The notes: generated by a model not told the origin, from the sequence alone. Shown: positions 6,477 through 12,858, counted from the first letter of the stretch. The stretch is 15,809 bases of DNA from Candidatus Saccharimonadota bacterium (GCA_905372495.1 CAJPPG010000015.1:1-15809), one strand, 5' to 3'. Numbers and translations: made by a program.

Positions 6477-6863
6477 ATGGCAAGAATTGCTAGCGTTGTC
6501 ATCCCTTCCGAAAAACAGGTTTGGATTGCTCTAACCTATGTTTACGGAATCGGACGCACAACCTCAAAAGCCATCCTTGCGGAGGCTAAAATTGAGCCTA
6601 CCACTCGGGTGAAAGATCTCACCGAGGCTGAAGAACAGAAAATCAACGACATTATTTCTAGCAAATATCAAGTCGAAGGTGATCTGCGTCGCCTCGTTAC
6701 AAACAATATCAAACGTATTAAGGACATCAATTCTTACAAGGGTGTCCGCCACAAGGCTGGTCTTCCAGTCAACGGCCAGCGTACTCGTACGAATGCACGT
6801 ACACGTAAGGGTAAGGCGATCGCGGTCGGTGGAACACAACCAAAAGCAGCAAGTAAGACTTAG
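6477..6863 (+). CDS. rpsM: 30S ribosomal protein S13
   Basis: S13 lies in the head of the small subunit and contacts the P-site tRNA and bridges to the large subunit. The 128-residue protein has the helix-two-turn-helix start with YGIGRTTSKAIL (23-34) and the C-terminal signature YKGVRHKAGLPVNGQRTRTNART, followed by a basic tail. The length is close to the family norm. The start lies two bases after the rpmJ stop, so the two are translated together. It stops at TAG, 13 bases before rpsK. Confidence 0.97.
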   Translation: MARIASVVIPSEKQVWIALTYVYGIGRTTSKAILAEAKIEPTTRVKDLTEAEEQKINDIISSKYQVEGDLRRLVTNNIKRIKDINSYKGVRHKAGLPVNGQRTRTNARTRKGKAIAVGGTQPKAASKT

Positions 6864-6876
6864 AGGTAATTAAGAA

Positions 6877-7302
6877 ATGACAGAAGAAGTAAAACAAGCT
6901 GAAGTAGCAGAAGTCAAAGCTACTAAAGTTAAAGGTAAAAAAGGTAAACGTGTCGTGATCTCCGGTCAGGTACACATCAAAGCTACCTTCAACAACACTA
7001 TTATTAGTGTTTCTGACAAAAAAGGTCAGGTCCTCTCTCAGTCATCCGCAGGAGCAAATGGCTTCCGTGGCTCTAAGAAAGGTACTGCCTATGCAGCACA
7101 AATCGCTGCCGAAAAAGCTGGTGAAATCGCAAAGAAAGATCATGGACTTAGCTCCGTTGACGTCTATGTCAAAGGCATTGGTCTTGGTCGCGATAGCGCA
7201 ATTCGCGCCTTCTCCGGCCTTGGTATTAAAATCGATAGCATAACCGACCAAACACCAATCGCTCATGGTGGTGTTCGTCCAAAGGGAGAGAGGAAACCGT
7301 AA
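6877..7302 (+). CDS. rpsK: 30S ribosomal protein S11
   Basis: S11 lies on the platform of the small subunit near the E site. The 141-residue protein starts with a Lys/Glu/Val-rich extension of about 25 residues. The conserved core follows: HIKATFNNTIISVSD (33-47), SSAGANGFRGSKKGTAYAAQ (57-75) and VYVKGIGLGRDSAIRAF (96-112). The C-terminus reads PIAHGGVRP (127-135), where most bacteria have PHNGCRPP, so the Asn-Gly pair known to form isoaspartate in E. coli S11 is absent. GAGGT precedes the ATG, and the stop shares one base with rpsD. Confidence 0.97.
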   Translation: MTEEVKQAEVAEVKATKVKGKKGKRVVISGQVHIKATFNNTIISVSDKKGQVLSQSSAGANGFRGSKKGTAYAAQIAAEKAGEIAKKDHGLSSVDVYVKGIGLGRDSAIRAFSGLGIKIDSITDQTPIAHGGVRPKGERKP

Positions 7303-7919
7303 TGGCACGAGATAAATCTCCAATCGTTAAACAAAGTCGTCGCGAAGGTTTCGCGCTCGCACCAAAAGCCCATAAAATTATGGCAAAAAAATCTGGTATT
7401 CCAGGTCAACACGGCGATATGCGTGTACGTGGTGGTAGTCTTTACCTCACTCAATTACGTGAAAAGCAAAAAGTTCGCCGCCTCTATGGCTTACTAGAAA
7501 AACAGTTCGCTAAGCTCATGAAAGAAGCTCAGAAGACCGAAGGCCTTTCCGGTCAAAATCTTCTTGAGTTCCTCGAGCGTCGCGCAGATAACGTTGTTTT
7601 TCGCGCAGGCTTTGCGACTACTCGTCGTCAAGCACGTCAGCTCGTTTCTCACGGTCACTTCCTACTAAACGGTCGTCGTATTGATATTCCATCAATCCGC
7701 CTCAAAGCTGGAGACGTCCTAGAAGTTCGTGCAAAATCAGCCAAGTCAGAATACTTCAAAAATCTTGAGAATACTGTTGCTGCATCTGGCGTACAACCAC
7801 TCAGCTGGTTAAAAGCCGATGCAAAAAAAATGAGGATTGAAATCACCGGTACACCAAAACGCGAAGAAGCAGAAGCCGGCATTAATGAACAATTAATCGT
7901 TGAGTATTACTCACGCTAA
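7302..7919 (+). CDS. rpsD: 30S ribosomal protein S4, zinc-free form
   Basis: S4 starts assembly of the small subunit by binding the five-way junction of 16S rRNA, and in several bacteria it represses its own operon. The 205-residue protein has the usual length. It contains SRREG (12-16), PGQHG (34-38), QLREKQKVRRLYG (51-63), the S4 RNA-binding domain from about 92 to 142 (LERRADNVVFRAGFATTRRQARQLV and GRRIDIPS), and ends in INEQLIVEYYSR. No cysteines are seen in the N-terminal domain, so it belongs to the zinc-independent type. It begins in a TAATG overlap with rpsK. Confidence 0.97.
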   Translation: MARDKSPIVKQSRREGFALAPKAHKIMAKKSGIPGQHGDMRVRGGSLYLTQLREKQKVRRLYGLLEKQFAKLMKEAQKTEGLSGQNLLEFLERRADNVVFRAGFATTRRQARQLVSHGHFLLNGRRIDIPSIRLKAGDVLEVRAKSAKSEYFKNLENTVAASGVQPLSWLKADAKKMRIEITGTPKREEAEAGINEQLIVEYYSR

Positions 7920-7927
7920 GGAGAACA

Positions 7928-8878
7928 ATGACAACAAAAGTAATTCACGAAGCAAATCTTGCAGAAGTTAACGAATTGTCTGCCAGTAGCGCCTCATTTG
8001 TCATCAAGCCACTTTATCATGGCTACGGTCACACTTTAGGAAACTCGCTACGCCGTGTTCTACTCTCAAGCATCAAAGGTGCTGCCATCACTTCTTTCAG
8101 TATTGAAGGCACCACCCACGAATTCACCGCTATTGAGGGTATACGTGAAGATGTCATTGACATCATGCTAAATCTTAAGAATATCCGTTTTAAGTGTCAT
8201 ACTGACGCTCCTGTCGAGTTAACTCTTGAGATTAAAGGCAGCGATCAAACTGAAAAAGATGGTGATGCACGTGTTGTTGCTGGTGATATCAAACTCACCG
8301 GTGATGTCGAAATCGCAAACCCAAATCAGGTTATTTGCCATATCGACGATCCAAATTACACTCTAAAAATGCATTTCATCGTCGAGTCAGGACGTGGTTA
8401 CCTCCCAATCGAAGCTGCTAGTGAAGAACGCATCCACAGCGATATGATCGCCCTTGATGCAGTGTTCACCCCAGTTTTGCGTGTTCGCTTTGACGTAGAT
8501 AAGACTCGTGTTGGCCAAGATACCAATTTGGACCAATTGACTCTTACTATTGAGACAGACGGCACCATTACTCCAAGAGAAGCTTTCGAGGAAGCTGCTG
8601 CTATCCTACTTAATCAATACAAAGCTTTTGCTGGTAGCACCGTTGTTGAATCAGCACCTGCTCCAGGTTCAAAAGAAGAGGCAGAAGATGCAGGCCTTAT
8701 GCTCCCAATTGAAGAGCTCGGTCTTTCTGCTCGCACCGCCAACGCCCTTGTTAATAACGAAATCCGCACTATTCGCGATTTAGTTGTTCTATCTGACACT
8801 GATCTTAAAGAACTTAAAGGTTTCGGACAAAAGGCGCTTGACGAAGTTAAACAAAAGTTAACGGAGTTAAATATTTAA
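7928..8878 (+). CDS. rpoA: DNA-directed RNA polymerase subunit alpha
   Basis: Alpha forms the dimer on which beta and beta-prime assemble, and its C-terminal domain binds UP elements and activators. The 316-residue product has the N-terminal domain with GYGHTLGNSLRRVLLSSIKGAAIT (32-54) and the EGIREDV segment, a linker around 240-255, and an intact C-terminal domain from about 260. R269 and N272 match the DNA-contacting Arg265 and Asn268 of E. coli. AAGGAG precedes the ATG by a few bases. rplQ starts directly after the stop codon. The length is near the family average. Confidence 0.98.
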   Translation: MTTKVIHEANLAEVNELSASSASFVIKPLYHGYGHTLGNSLRRVLLSSIKGAAITSFSIEGTTHEFTAIEGIREDVIDIMLNLKNIRFKCHTDAPVELTLEIKGSDQTEKDGDARVVAGDIKLTGDVEIANPNQVICHIDDPNYTLKMHFIVESGRGYLPIEAASEERIHSDMIALDAVFTPVLRVRFDVDKTRVGQDTNLDQLTLTIETDGTITPREAFEEAAAILLNQYKAFAGSTVVESAPAPGSKEEAEDAGLMLPIEELGLSARTANALVNNEIRTIRDLVVLSDTDLKELKGFGQKALDEVKQKLTELNI

Positions 8879-9265
8879 ATGCACCGCCACGGATACAAAG
8901 GTCGTAAATTCGGCCGTGAAACCGACCAGAGAAGGGCTCTACTACGTGGGCTGATGTGTTCTCTGATCAAATATCAAGCAATCACCGTTACGCTTGCCCG
9001 CGCCAAAGAAATGCGCCGCGGCACTGAAAAGCTAGTTACAATCGCTAAGAAAGGTGGCCTCGCCAATCGTCGTCTCCTTATCTCTCGCCTAGATAATCTC
9101 GAAGCAGCAGATCTCTTAATGGATGTAATTGCTCCACAAATCAAGCGTAATTCTGGTTATCTAAGAATCGAACGCGCTGGCTTCAGAAAAGGCGACCACG
9201 CCGAAATGGCAACCATCTCTTTTGTTGATCCCATCAACCTCGATATCAAAAAGGAGGCTAAGTAA
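8879..9265 (+). CDS. rplQ: 50S ribosomal protein L17
   Basis: L17 lies near the exit tunnel of the large subunit. The 128-residue protein begins MHRHGYKGRKFGRETDQRRALLRGL, which corresponds to the conserved L17 N-terminus, followed by TVTLARAKEMRR and a C-terminal part with GYLRIERAGFRKGDHAEMA, matching the usual Y-x-R-I/V-x-K-x-G-x-R-x-G-D signature. It starts on the base after the rpoA stop with GGAG about 12 bases upstream, so reinitiation after rpoA is likely. The stop overlaps rplM by one base. Confidence 0.97.
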   Translation: MHRHGYKGRKFGRETDQRRALLRGLMCSLIKYQAITVTLARAKEMRRGTEKLVTIAKKGGLANRRLLISRLDNLEAADLLMDVIAPQIKRNSGYLRIERAGFRKGDHAEMATISFVDPINLDIKKEAK

Positions 9266-9690
9266 TGAAAACTTTTAGCCAAAAAACCGCAGAAATCAAA
9301 CGCGAATGGTTTGTTATTGATGCCAGCACCCTACCTCTAGGTAAATTAGCTGTCGTCATCGCTGACAAACTTATGGGTAAATCAAAAGTTACCTATACAC
9401 CGCACGTTGACAATGGTGACTACGTTGTTGTCGTCAATGCCAAAAACATTCAAGTTACTGGCAACAAGATGGTCGACAAAAAATATTACCGTCACAGTGG
9501 ATTTCCAGGTGGATTGAGGGAATTGAGACTTGAAGAAGTTATCGAAAAAGATCCTTCTTACGCTCTTAAAGAAGCTGTCAAAGGCATGATGCCAAAAAAT
9601 AAGCTTGCAGCAGACCGCCTAGCACGTCTACGCGTCTTCAATGGCGCAGAACACGCACACGCTGCTCAAAATCCAAAGGAGATCAAATAA
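9265..9690 (+). CDS. rplM: 50S ribosomal protein L13
   Basis: L13 is an early assembly protein of the large subunit. The 141-residue product has the normal length, with REWFVIDASTLPLGKLAVVIADKLMGK near the N-terminus, the DNGDYVVVVNAKNIQVTGNK strand pair, YYRHSGFPGG (near 74-83) and the GMMPKNKLAADRLARLRVF segment. AAAAAGGAGG precedes the ATG, which overlaps the rplQ stop. rplM and rpsI form their usual pair, here joined to the end of the alpha operon. Confidence 0.97.
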   Translation: MKTFSQKTAEIKREWFVIDASTLPLGKLAVVIADKLMGKSKVTYTPHVDNGDYVVVVNAKNIQVTGNKMVDKKYYRHSGFPGGLRELRLEEVIEKDPSYALKEAVKGMMPKNKLAADRLARLRVFNGAEHAHAAQNPKEIK

Positions 9691-10088
9691 TGACTACTTC
9701 TAAATATTCCTACGGTCTTGGTCGTCGCAAAGCAGCAACTGCACGCGCTCGTCTATTCAAAGGTAAAGGTGAAATCACCATCAATAATAAAGTTGCTCTT
9801 GATTACCTTTCAGGCAACAAATCACTTCTTGCCGAGGTTACTGATCCATTAGCTCTTGCTGGTAAACAAAAAGAGTTTGATATCACCATCCTCGTATCAG
9901 GCGGTGGTCTTGCTGGTCAGGTTGATGCTATTAAGTTGGCAATTTCCAAAGCTCTTACTCTAGAGTTTCCTGACCTACGTCCAGTCCTTAAGAAAGCTGG
10001 TCTCATCAAACGCGATCCTCGTGAGAAAGAACGTAAAAAATACGGTCTTCGTTCTGCAAGGAAACGCGAACAGTTCTCCAAGCGTTAA
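9690..10088 (+). CDS. rpsI: 30S ribosomal protein S9
   Basis: S9 lies in the head of the small subunit, and its C-terminal tail reaches the P-site tRNA anticodon loop. The 132-residue protein has YGLGRRKAATARARLFKGKGEITIN at the start, the GGGLAGQVDAIKLAISKAL helix region, and the conserved end RDPREKERKKYGLRSARKREQFSKR with the terminal SKR. The start overlaps the rplM stop (TAATG) with AAAGGAG upstream. It is the last gene of the unit, with a terminator 24 bases downstream. Confidence 0.97.
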   Translation: MTTSKYSYGLGRRKAATARARLFKGKGEITINNKVALDYLSGNKSLLAEVTDPLALAGKQKEFDITILVSGGGLAGQVDAIKLAISKALTLEFPDLRPVLKKAGLIKRDPREKERKKYGLRSARKREQFSKR

Positions 10089-10111
10089 TTATTTACGCAA
10101 ATTGGACAAGG

Positions 10112-10136
10112 AATACCCCTATTTGGGGTATTTTTT
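10112..10136 (+). terminator. Rho-independent terminator after rpsI
   Basis: AATACCCC pairs with GGGGTATT around a TATTT loop and runs into a tract of Ts. It ends the long infA/rpmJ-to-rpsI unit. Its right arm contains the proposed -35 of gtrA. Confidence 0.9.
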
Positions 10137-10151
10137 GTCTAGTGATATAAT
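10123..10151 (+). promoter_or_regulatory. Promoter of gtrA, overlapping the terminator
   Basis: TATAAT (10146-10151) is preceded by TGA, giving an extended -10, and TTGGGG (10123-10128) stands exactly 17 bases upstream inside the terminator hairpin. The expected start falls at about 10157-10158, on the gtrA ATG itself, which predicts a leaderless transcript. Confidence 0.65.
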
Positions 10152-10157
10152 AAACTT

Positions 10158-10619
10158 ATGTTAAAAGACCTACTAAATGCTTTTATCTCATTTAAAAACC
10201 TTAAAAGCTTCTTCAAAAAATACGAGCACCTTATTGCCTATTTATTTTTCGGCTTCCTCACAACTTTAATAAATCTAGTCTCCTTTTGGCTCCTTTCTAG
10301 CTTCACTAAAATCGCAACCATTCCAGCAACTGTTACCTCATGGATCATTGCTGTCGCTTTTGCTTTTATTACAAATAAGATTTGGGTCTTTAAGAGCAAG
10401 AATAAGACCAAAAAAGAAACCACGAAAGAAATAATAAACTTTCTAATTGCCAGAGTAGCTACTCTCTTTGTCGAAGTTTTTCTTATGTGGTTAATGGTCG
10501 ATCAACTCCATCATGATAAATTAATTTGGAAACTACTCTGTAATGTTATTACCGTAGTTTTAAACTATCTATTTTCAAGATTATTTGTATTTAAAAACTC
10601 ACACTTATCAAAAAAGTAA
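10158..10619 (+). CDS. GtrA-family membrane protein
   Basis: GtrA-like proteins are small four-helix membrane proteins thought to move or present lipid-linked sugars for decoration of cell-surface polymers. The 153-residue protein has four hydrophobic segments, roughly 24-48, 53-76, 96-115 and 124-143. It has the family's NKIWVFKS motif after helix 2 and the related NYLFSRLFVFKN at the end. The first 20 residues are basic and would lie in the cytoplasm. No glycosyltransferase partner is adjacent, so its pathway is unknown. The ATG at 10158 has no ribosome binding site, and the promoter spacing suggests the mRNA begins at the start codon. It converges on the tRNA gene. Confidence 0.88.
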   Translation: MLKDLLNAFISFKNLKSFFKKYEHLIAYLFFGFLTTLINLVSFWLLSSFTKIATIPATVTSWIIAVAFAFITNKIWVFKSKNKTKKETTKEIINFLIARVATLFVEVFLMWLMVDQLHHDKLIWKLLCNVITVVLNYLFSRLFVFKNSHLSKK

Positions 10620-10642
10620 AAAGACAGCGCTAAGCTATATAA

Positions 10643-10668
10643 AAAACTCACCGCATTCGGTGAGTTTT
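10643..10668. terminator. Bidirectional terminator between gtrA and tRNA-Ala
   Basis: A perfect 11-bp stem (AAAACTCACCG with CGGTGAGTTTT) closes a 4-base loop. The T run on the right arm serves gtrA, and the longer A run on the left becomes six or so Ts on the minus strand for the tRNA, whose 3' end is only 10 bases away. Confidence 0.9.
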
Positions 10669-10678
10669 AAGTACAATC

Positions 10679-10755
10679 TGGTGGAGTATAGGAGATTCAA
10701 ACTCCTGACCTCTTCGCTGCCAGCGAAGCGCTCTAATCAGCTGAGCTAATACCCC
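10679..10755 (-). tRNA. tRNA-Ala (anticodon GGC), CCA encoded
   Basis: The minus strand folds into a complete cloverleaf. The acceptor stem GGGGTAT pairs with ATACTCC and includes a G3-U70 wobble, the alanine identity element. The D stem is GCTC/GAGC. The anticodon stem CTTCG/CGAAG carries the loop CTGGCAG (anticodon GGC). A 5-base variable region AGGTC is followed by the T stem AGGAG/CTCCT. The discriminator is A73 and the CCA end is encoded. Two normally invariant tertiary bases are changed together: the D loop AGCTGATTA has A at position 19 and the T loop TTTGAAT has U at 56, so the G19-C56 pair becomes A19-U56. Confidence 0.97.
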
Positions 10756-10764
10756 AATAACCCT

Positions 10765-10773
10765 ATTATACCA
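10765..10773 (-). promoter_or_regulatory. Extended -10 of tRNA-Ala
   Basis: On the minus strand the sequence TGGTATAAT is a full extended -10. A weak TTTTGT lies 17 bases upstream. The start would be within a few bases of the mature 5' end, giving a very short precursor leader. Confidence 0.7.
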
Positions 10774-10803
10774 TAAAAATATAAACCACAAAATATTAAA
10801 TTT

Positions 10804-10828
10804 AAAAAGGGGAGGATTGAATCCTCCC
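10804..10828 (-). terminator. Rho-independent terminator of the alarmone-hydrolase-like gene
   Basis: On the minus strand GGGAGGATT pairs with AATCCTCCC (in practice a 7-bp GC-rich stem with a 5-base loop), followed by CTTTTT, starting one base after the TGA stop at 10830. It isolates this gene from the downstream tRNA. Confidence 0.9.
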
Positions 10829-10829
10829 G

Positions 10830-11504
10830 TCATTCACCGAGTATCACCGACCACTCATCGTCAGTAGGCTCCTCATTGGGCATTTCAAAGCCATAGGTCT
10901 TTGAGTAAAAATGAATAGCCCCCCGGAAAATATCACGAAGTCCACTTATCTGGTTTGCAAATTCCGGCCATAGCTCCTTGCCATCTTTAAGCAGTGGCAT
11001 TAAGAAAAACTCTGTCTCATAAATATTCTTCACAACCGACTCGCGTGAAAGATCACATAAAGTCCAGAGGTTATTAACTCTGTCATATGCCTTACATAAA
11101 AGTGCATACTTACTCTCCATCAAGCCGTTATAATAACGACGTTTTGCCGACAATTTAGACTCACCATCACAACGACGATATGTCATCAGTTCTACAGCAT
11201 GTTTAACTTCACTATTACACGGAAGTTCCGTAATCGGTGTCATTGTGTCCTCTGGTACGTCATGTAATATAATCGCAGCAATTAAAACATCGTCCGTAAT
11301 ACCATTTGAAATGGCAAAAGTTGCCGCTTTCAGAGGGTGCAAGATATATGGGTCTCCCGACTTTCTCATCTGACCAGCGTGTTTTGACCTTGCATAGCCA
11401 AGCGCTGTCAACGTCTGAACATGGCTTCCAGTACTCGCAAAGCCTCTTAAAAAAGTACTAATCGTCTTTACAGTTTCATTTTCGAATAAAACCTTCTTCT
11501 CCAT
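10830..11504 (-). CDS. Standalone HD-domain protein, RelA/SpoT-type alarmone hydrolase-like
   Basis: The protein (224 residues from ATG 11504) resembles the (p)ppGpp hydrolase half of RelA/SpoT and Mesh1-like small alarmone hydrolases, which remove pyrophosphate from the 3' position of (p)ppGpp. Numbering from a TTG two codons upstream (11510), these elements are visible: KHAGQMRKSGDPYILHP (43-59, metal ligand H58), LHDVPEDT (82-89, ligands H83/D84 and catalytic-type E87/D88), and KAYDRVNNLWTL (140-151, D143 and N147). No synthetase, TGS or ACT domain follows. ATG 11504 is preferred because GGAGG (11516-11512) lies 7 bases upstream, while the TTG would leave one base. It has its own promoter and terminator and is divergent from another HD gene. 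NADPH phosphatase activity, as in Mesh1, is an alternative. Confidence 0.85.
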   Translation of the reverse strand: MEKKVLFENETVKTISTFLRGFASTGSHVQTLTALGYARSKHAGQMRKSGDPYILHPLKAATFAISNGITDDVLIAAIILHDVPEDTMTPITELPCNSEVKHAVELMTYRRCDGESKLSAKRRYYNGLMESKYALLCKAYDRVNNLWTLCDLSRESVVKNIYETEFFLMPLLKDGKELWPEFANQISGLRDIFRGAIHFYSKTYGFEMPNEEPTDDEWSVILGE

Positions 11505-11543
11505 AAACAAACCTCCTTTTTAAAGAACAATAAGTTAAAAGAT

Positions 11544-11572
11544 ATTTTAATATCATTTTATTAAGAAATCAA
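11544..11572 (-). promoter_or_regulatory. Promoter of the alarmone-hydrolase-like gene
   Basis: Minus strand TTGATT (11572-11567), 17-base spacer, TAAAAT (11549-11544). The leader would be about 30 bases and holds the strong AAAGGAGGT (11519-11511). The -10 lies in a near-palindrome (GATATT/AATATC at 11541-11554) that could be an operator, although its AT-richness makes chance likely. Confidence 0.55.
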
Positions 11573-11617
11573 GCTTAAAGACTTTTGATCTAAGCACTAA
11601 AGTTGTCCTGGTTATGT

Positions 11618-11646
11618 TTGCGAATAGGGGTTATAGGTTATATAAT
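11618..11646 (+). promoter_or_regulatory. Promoter of the YfbR-like HD gene
   Basis: TTGCGA (11618-11623), 17-base spacer, TATAAT (11641-11646). The start near 11653 gives a leader of about 75 bases that contains a small CAAGC/GCTTG hairpin (11670-11683) and the strong AAAGGAGG site (11714-11721). The rest of the 223-base gap between the two HD genes holds only the opposing promoter. Confidence 0.7.
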
Positions 11647-11727
11647 ATCAGAGATAATGCACAAGAAAGCAAGCTAAAGCTTGAATATTTCTGTTGAGTC
11701 TTAAGCACATTAAAAAGGAGGAATCTT

Positions 11728-12771
11728 ATGTATTATTTTATAGATTTCAACGACAATAAAGTTAACATCTATTTACTAACGCCTGAACAAGGCGCTGAAG
11801 TCGTCGCCACAAGTTCTGGCGATGCATTGTTCATAAGTTACAAGGGTGCATCAAATCAGGATGTATCTACGGCCGAGATTTTAGAAAAGGGGGTATCTGA
11901 TATGACAGGTAACGAGAAACAAAAAGAGAATTACGATCCAAGCAAGATTAATTTGGTTCCAGACCAGGATTTCTGTGGGCTTCCACCTGAAATTTATCGT
12001 GAGATGAAGAGAAGGGAAAAATCCAAAAAACGTCCATATCTCATCTGGAAGCACTGTCAAAACTTCAGAAAAATGGATCTATACACGCGTACCGGTTTCA
12101 TAAATTATGGAGCTGCCAAAGATATGTATCCAACCACAGATTTATATCCAGAGACATTATCGCAGCATTCGTTTGGAGCAGTGGTTTTGCTCCAACAGAT
12201 TCGCGACTGGTATGACAAAAGAATCGACAAGAAAACCCTTGATCGTGCCATACTTTTTATGCAGTACCACGATCTTGGCGAAACAGAAAACGGCGATATA
12301 CCTGACAATCAACTTAGAAATCCTGATGCTGACAATAAGGAATACGCCTGCTTGAAGAAGAGATTAAAATACGCAAAGCGCAAGCTTCGCAAGCAGATTC
12401 TGAGAGATTTTAAAATCTACAACAAAGACCCAAATACGCTTTCAGTTGAAGACAGAATTTTCCGCGATCTCTGTAAGTTAGCTGATAAGCTTGACGCAAT
12501 CCTGCGTGGTCTCATCTACGAGTCATCAGGTAATTTTGGAGTTTTACACAGCAAGTGCAATCACCATGTGTCTGAAGGGGAAGAGAAAATCGCTGAAATC
12601 ATGGGCAGTGAAACCTTAGTGGATATTTTTGCTGCCAGCTTTGTCATGCATCAACACGACTGCTACTACTACGACATATTCTACAAAATATTAAAAGCAG
12701 CGGTCATTGATATACGTGGCGAATGGTTTAGTGATTGGAAAAATAAAAAATCCAAATTACTTGCCCTTTAA
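11728..12771 (+). CDS. HD-domain hydrolase, YfbR/HDDC2-like (probable deoxynucleotidase)
   Basis: The 347-residue protein has an HD metal-dependent phosphohydrolase domain from about 140 to 345. It contains ETLSQHSFGAV with H147, YHDLGETENGDIP with H181/D182, E185 and D190, and LADKLDA with D253. This set and its spacing resemble the YfbR/HDDC2 group, which hydrolyses dNMPs to deoxynucleosides. The domain carries a stretch of lysine-rich helices (208-232) between the HD motif and D253. The first ~100 residues are an unrecognised extension. AAAGGAGG at 7-base spacing supports the ATG at 11728. A second in-frame ATG at 11902 (Met59) is also preceded by AAAAGGGGG. Divergent from the alarmone-hydrolase-like gene and just before thyA, which fits a nucleotide-related role. 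The substrate is inferred. Confidence 0.8.
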   Translation: MYYFIDFNDNKVNIYLLTPEQGAEVVATSSGDALFISYKGASNQDVSTAEILEKGVSDMTGNEKQKENYDPSKINLVPDQDFCGLPPEIYREMKRREKSKKRPYLIWKHCQNFRKMDLYTRTGFINYGAAKDMYPTTDLYPETLSQHSFGAVVLLQQIRDWYDKRIDKKTLDRAILFMQYHDLGETENGDIPDNQLRNPDADNKEYACLKKRLKYAKRKLRKQILRDFKIYNKDPNTLSVEDRIFRDLCKLADKLDAILRGLIYESSGNFGVLHSKCNHHVSEGEEKIAEIMGSETLVDIFAASFVMHQHDCYYYDIFYKILKAAVIDIRGEWFSDWKNKKSKLLAL

Positions 12772-12789
12772 GTAGTACATATTTTCCTT

Positions 12790-12816
12790 GAGCCTCAGCT
12801 TTGCTGGGGCTTTTTT
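12790..12816 (+). terminator. Rho-independent terminator after the YfbR-like gene
   Basis: GCCTCAGC pairs with GCTGGGGC (one T-G wobble) around a TTT loop and is followed by six Ts. It separates the HD gene from thyA. Confidence 0.92.
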
Positions 12817-12830
12817 ATTTCTATACTGAA

Positions 12831-12839
12831 TGTTATACT
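12831..12839 (+). promoter_or_regulatory. Extended -10 of the thyA-folA-glyA unit
   Basis: TGTTATACT is an extended -10. The 17-base-upstream position falls in the terminator T tract, so no real -35 is present. The start near 12846 leaves a short leader with GGAGGT (12850-12855) before the thyA ATG. Confidence 0.6.
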
Positions 12840-12858
12840 AGCTAAAAATGGAGGTCAT

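Noticed and set aside
6564..6839. Antisense frame over rpsM
   Set aside because: Lies opposite the conserved S13 gene, with no start signals or known motifs.
10830..10832. UGA recoding as in Gracilibacteria/Absconditabacteria
   Set aside because: UGA ends the HD gene directly before a strong terminator, and no in-frame UGA is needed to read any conserved gene.
10648..10833. A short minus-strand frame across the tRNA and its terminator
   Set aside because: It runs through the tRNA-Ala gene and two terminators and is not a plausible protein.
11505..11510. TTG at 11510 as start of the alarmone-hydrolase-like protein
   Set aside because: The TTG is one base from the GGAGG core plus T, too close to be used; ATG at 11504 has 7-base spacing.
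11670..11683. Small CAAGC/GCTTG hairpin in the leader of the YfbR-like gene as a riboswitch
   Set aside because: Only five pairs with a 4-base loop and no further conserved structure; too little to claim a riboswitch.
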